Positions 61,614 through 64,000 of a stretch of 64,000 nt of DNA are shown piece after piece. Under the pieces are notes generated by a model that saw nothing but the letters and a program-made list of their open reading frames with translations, was not told the origin of the DNA and ran no database searches. The translations under genes were made by a program, and so were the position numbers. How positions within the stretch are numbered: position 1 is the first letter of the stretch; each line of letters opens with the position of its first letter. This stretch comes from Morinoia aosen (Eukaryota; Arthropoda; Malacostraca; Amphipoda; Talitridae): positions 32,219,891 through 32,283,890 of the forward strand of contig CM059573.1 of the NCBI GenBank assembly GCA_030386875.1, given 5' to 3'.

Positions 61614-62398
61614 ATCAGTTTTCACTATATTACTCCTTCCTACTTGCAACGCTGATTACTTGCTACTACTTGGAAGGACTACTTATTAATTCTTCCTACT
61701 CGCAACACTTGTGAAATTGAAGAATATTTGGATATCAAGCTTTATTAGGATAAACATCAGGATACTAGATAATTTATGCAAATATAAATTGCCTTGTATA
61801 AAGCAATTTATGATATAAATATTCTTATGTGCCATTTTTTAACTAATTTATTATTATATATAACTAATTTAGTTCTAGATATATTTTTGGATGTTTTATT
61901 TTTAAATCTAGATGTTTCTAGATATTTTTTGAGGTCAAACTAGATTATTTTGGTCAAACAAAAGTGGCAGCCCTGCGGGTCCTTGGTGCCTTATCATGCA
62001 CGGGTCCTTGGTGCCTTATCCTGCACGGGTCCTTGGTGCCTTATCCTGCACGGGTCCTTGGTGCCTTATCCTGCACGGGTCCTTGGTGCCCCTTTCTGTC
62101 GTGTGTTTTTTGGCCGCCCACCATCACGGTTATCCACCTGCATTCTACCTTGCCAACAATAAGTTAAGATATTTGTATTTTTTTCTTTATTTATGCAATC
62201 AATAAAACTATTGGTTGTTTCGTGTTTCAATTCCCGAGGGGGTTGGGGTGCCGAGAACGTTTTGACCTGACATCCCCACAACTAGAGCTGTACGGAATTC
62301 TTCCGTCGCTTGGCCCTGACAATGCCTAAAATGACACTTAACTGCTTATATAAGACTTATTAGCATTCCATATTATAGAACACTGCGCCATTTATTAA

Positions 62399-62619
62399 CA
62401 CTTTGACTGCGACGTGGGGCACCGGTGGTAAACGGAGGAAATTTTCATAATGCTGCTCTCCGACCAAAAGTCGCAAACTCAATTTTCATAAATATTCAAT
62501 CAAAACTAAATACAGGCACGATCCAGTTTATGTTTGGTATTTTCAAAATAGTTTACTATAATTGACTTGAAATATGAGTTTGGTGGTGAATTAAATACCT
62601 AGTTGCCGCAGACAAAGTG
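62399..62619 (+). mobile_element. TTAA MITE, copy 2
   Basis: Ends CACTTTGACTGCG and CGCAGACAAAGTG with TTAA at 62395-62398 and 62620-62623. Interior (ACCGGTGG, TTTTCATAATGCTGCTC, ATGTTTGGTATTTTCAAAAT) matches the reverse complement of 50042-50245. Confidence 0.88.
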
Positions 62620-62945
62620 TTAAATCCTTCTCCATTCTACTGAATGGTGGCCGAGCTTATGTTGGCTCAGTGGGAGGCGGTGTTCCATAGCATAGGACAT
62701 TGATGAAAGGCTTCTATCATCAATTGTATGGCGGATCGAGACCATAGTGAACCAGACGGAGACAGTGTTGCAGACATCCTCACACTACGACGCTCAGTCG
62801 AGCACTGCTCCAGCGCTCTGAGGTGCACGAGGTTTTTAAACAAGCGCGAAAACCAAAACTCGCTCAGCAACTGCAGTCCGTTGCTCTCAGAAGCATCCGT
62901 CGCTGCTTTTTGGAGCAATTGTTGCCCCGTGTAATAGGGCCTTTA

Positions 62946-63540
62946 CGTGCCTCTTAATTGCCTGAGTTCCCGCCACGGCATGTTAGATGGGCAGTCTGTA
63001 ACCGAAAGCCGCCGAGAACACTTATACGTGCTTACCAGAGTTTCCTTACTCCTGCCTTAGTAGTCTAAAGCTACTATAACTGTAGTTTGCAGCTACAGCT
63101 AAATAAACCTCTAGTTGTGTAGGAAAGAAACTACACAACAGTTTCTTCATAAATTCCTTTATACCCTTATTTATGTGCGTAACATGATAACCTTATACCT
63201 AATTTTGTACAGAAAATGCATTGAAACTTTATCTCTGTTGATTCTAAATGTGTGAAATAACTAATAATTTAGAGAACTGCTCGACGAATACTGAATGAGT
63301 GCTAGGAAACATAATAACTTCAAATTCAGCCATGAAAATAACAGCATTTTCAGCATCTCTACCTGTGTGTACTAAATTAGCTTCCGTTTTTCCTCGTGAT
63401 CAAGAAAATTTTACAAAATTAACATCTTAAATGATTTCCAATTTTTCGGCTTTACTAAACAGTTCAACTTCATCACGAGTTGAAATTAAAAATAAATGCA
63501 CTCGACATTTTTTACTGGAACAATGTCAATCGTCCAAATG
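62946..63540. other. No recognisable feature
   Basis: AT-rich, without coding signal. Confidence 0.45.
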
Positions 63541-63549
63541 TAATGCCTC

Positions 63550-63920
63550 TGGAGCCTACAAAAAACAACATTTTGTAGTAAACAGCGTTGTAGTATAGTT
63601 GATTGAAACTATAATGGTCGCATACAATGAGAGTTGCCTAATAATTGTAACTCGTACAGCTACCCAGAAAAATAAACAAAAGCCCTGGACTACTGGAGAC
63701 CTCGTCATAAATACAAATAAACGTCAAGCGCACCTAGCCCTCCTTTGCGAAGGGCGAATATTTAGAGAAACATATAACCGATTTAAAACCATGTGTCAAA
63801 TCAGGTAAGGACATCAAAAAAGAGCTACTTTACGCGCAAGTTCACTCAATTTGAAGCTGACGTTAAAAAGACTTGGTGCCTCCCTAACTCTTGCTGTAAA
63901 CTGAATAACGCCGTTAGTTA
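63550..63920 (+). pseudogene. LINE fragment, region before reverse transcriptase
   Basis: The frame at 63599-63808 reads AYNESC, then QKNKQKPWTTGDLVINTNKR, matching the KPW(I/M)T..L......KR block between endonuclease and reverse transcriptase in Jockey/CR1-type LINEs. It continues after a frame change with YFTRKFTQFEADVKKTW near 63828-63880. The window ends soon after, so extent is unknown. Confidence 0.7.
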
Positions 63921-64000
63921 GTTATATTTGGCATACATATTTGGAAAAATCACGAAAAACATTAGGTGATATTTTCATATCACATTTCATTTTTGGGCTA

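Larger units (their letters stand above)
60224..61975 (+). mobile_element. hAT element inside the 3' LTR
   Basis: Ends CAGGGCTGCCAC and GTGGCAGCCCTG are perfect 12-bp inverted repeats. The 8-bp target duplication CGGGTCCT (60216-60223 and 61976-61983) is exact, as expected for hAT. Subterminal regions are rich in CTAGAT words (60236-60350 and 61870-61945). It carries a broken transposase and is the youngest layer of the nest. Confidence 0.93.
50698..62321 (+). mobile_element. Ty3/gypsy-type LTR element, Gmr1-like, broken
   Basis: Fossil LTR element with a 5-bp ATGCC duplication (50693-50697 and 62322-62326), LTRs TGTAGGGG...CCCTGACA, a primer-binding site after the 5' LTR and a purine tract before the 3' LTR. 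Parts in order: gag (about 52470-53400, with a CCHC zinc knuckle near 53330), protease (about 53460-53620), integrase (zinc-binding HHCC and core, about 54090-55440, split by a MITE), an integrase C-terminal segment, reverse transcriptase (about 55900-56680) and RNase H (about 56750-57220). Integrase before reverse transcriptase is the order of Gmr1-like elements. It has several breaks, roughly half a dozen, plus insertions. LTRs are almost identical outside a minisatellite and an insertion, so it is young. Confidence 0.88.
59312..62321 (+). repeat. 3' LTR with an inserted hAT element
   Basis: Same ends as the 5' LTR. It is longer (3010 bp) because a 1752-bp hAT element lies in its minisatellite. 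The minisatellite has one unit before and four after the insertion. Confidence 0.92.
49547..62942. mobile_element. Harbinger-like TTA element split by later insertions
   Basis: The left end reads AGGCCCTATTACATGTGGCA and the right end, reverse-complemented, AGGCCCTATTACACGGGGCA. TTA flanks both (49544-49546 and 62943-62945). Removing the LTR element leaves about 1.77 kb with no recognisable transposase, so it was probably nonautonomous. Its interior also holds two inverted TTAA MITEs (50042-50245 and 62399-62619). Its left TTA is the same TTA that ends the neighbouring Harbinger derivative. Confidence 0.8.

Overview
The window looks like intergenic, transposon-rich chromosome from an invertebrate animal, most likely an arthropod. 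It is AT-rich, has spliced genes with GT/AG introns, and carries Tc1/mariner, hAT, PIF/Harbinger, TTAA-target (piggyBac-like) and CACTA-like DNA transposons, CR1/Jockey-type LINEs, tRNA-derived repeats and a Ty3/gypsy-type LTR element. The species call is inference. No housekeeping or metabolic host gene is recognisable, and there are no rRNA genes, no CRISPR arrays and no convincing functional tRNA.

Layout. 0-12 kb: two decayed Tc1/mariner transposases (about 130-1010 plus; 11120-11965 minus), a 1.1 kb terminal-inverted-repeat element (3321-4453), a fossil cluster of primer-binding-site-like motifs (6320-6475), and a nested foldback with a YY1-like palindrome at its centre (8856-9545). 12-25 kb: a fragment of a repeated arthropod gene family, a 316-bp tandem duplication, a 430-bp inverted repeat, a hAT nest (19085-21712) and a palindromic TA-flanked MITE.

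26-37 kb is the most interesting part. A CACTA-like transposase gene (26162-28812) carries one in-frame stop and a 559-bp TTAA-flanked MITE. Four bases after its last stop begins a DUF4806-type gene (28817-36563) that I can model as seven exons with consistent phases and no internal stop, about 412 codons. Its fourth intron holds a large palindrome of 262-bp tRNA-derived repeat units. The transposase is dead while its partner gene looks open, so domestication or recent death are both possible.

37-49 kb: SINE-like repeats, a hAT copy, a G-rich satellite, a CR1/Jockey-like LINE corpse (41260-43000), a mostly empty stretch, and a PIF/Harbinger derivative (48260-49543).

49.5-62.9 kb is a stack of nested insertions that can be read from target-site duplications. 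A TTA-flanked Harbinger-like element (49547-62942) was entered by a long LTR element (50698-62321, ATGCC duplication). That LTR element was later entered by a TTAA MITE (54329-54842), contains a solo LTR of another family (57279-57993), and has a hAT element (60224-61975, CGGGTCCT duplication) in its 3' LTR. The LTR element places integrase before reverse transcriptase, the order of the Gmr1-like group. The window ends in another LINE fragment. Apart from the DUF4806 gene, all recognisable genes here belong to mobile elements and nearly all are broken.
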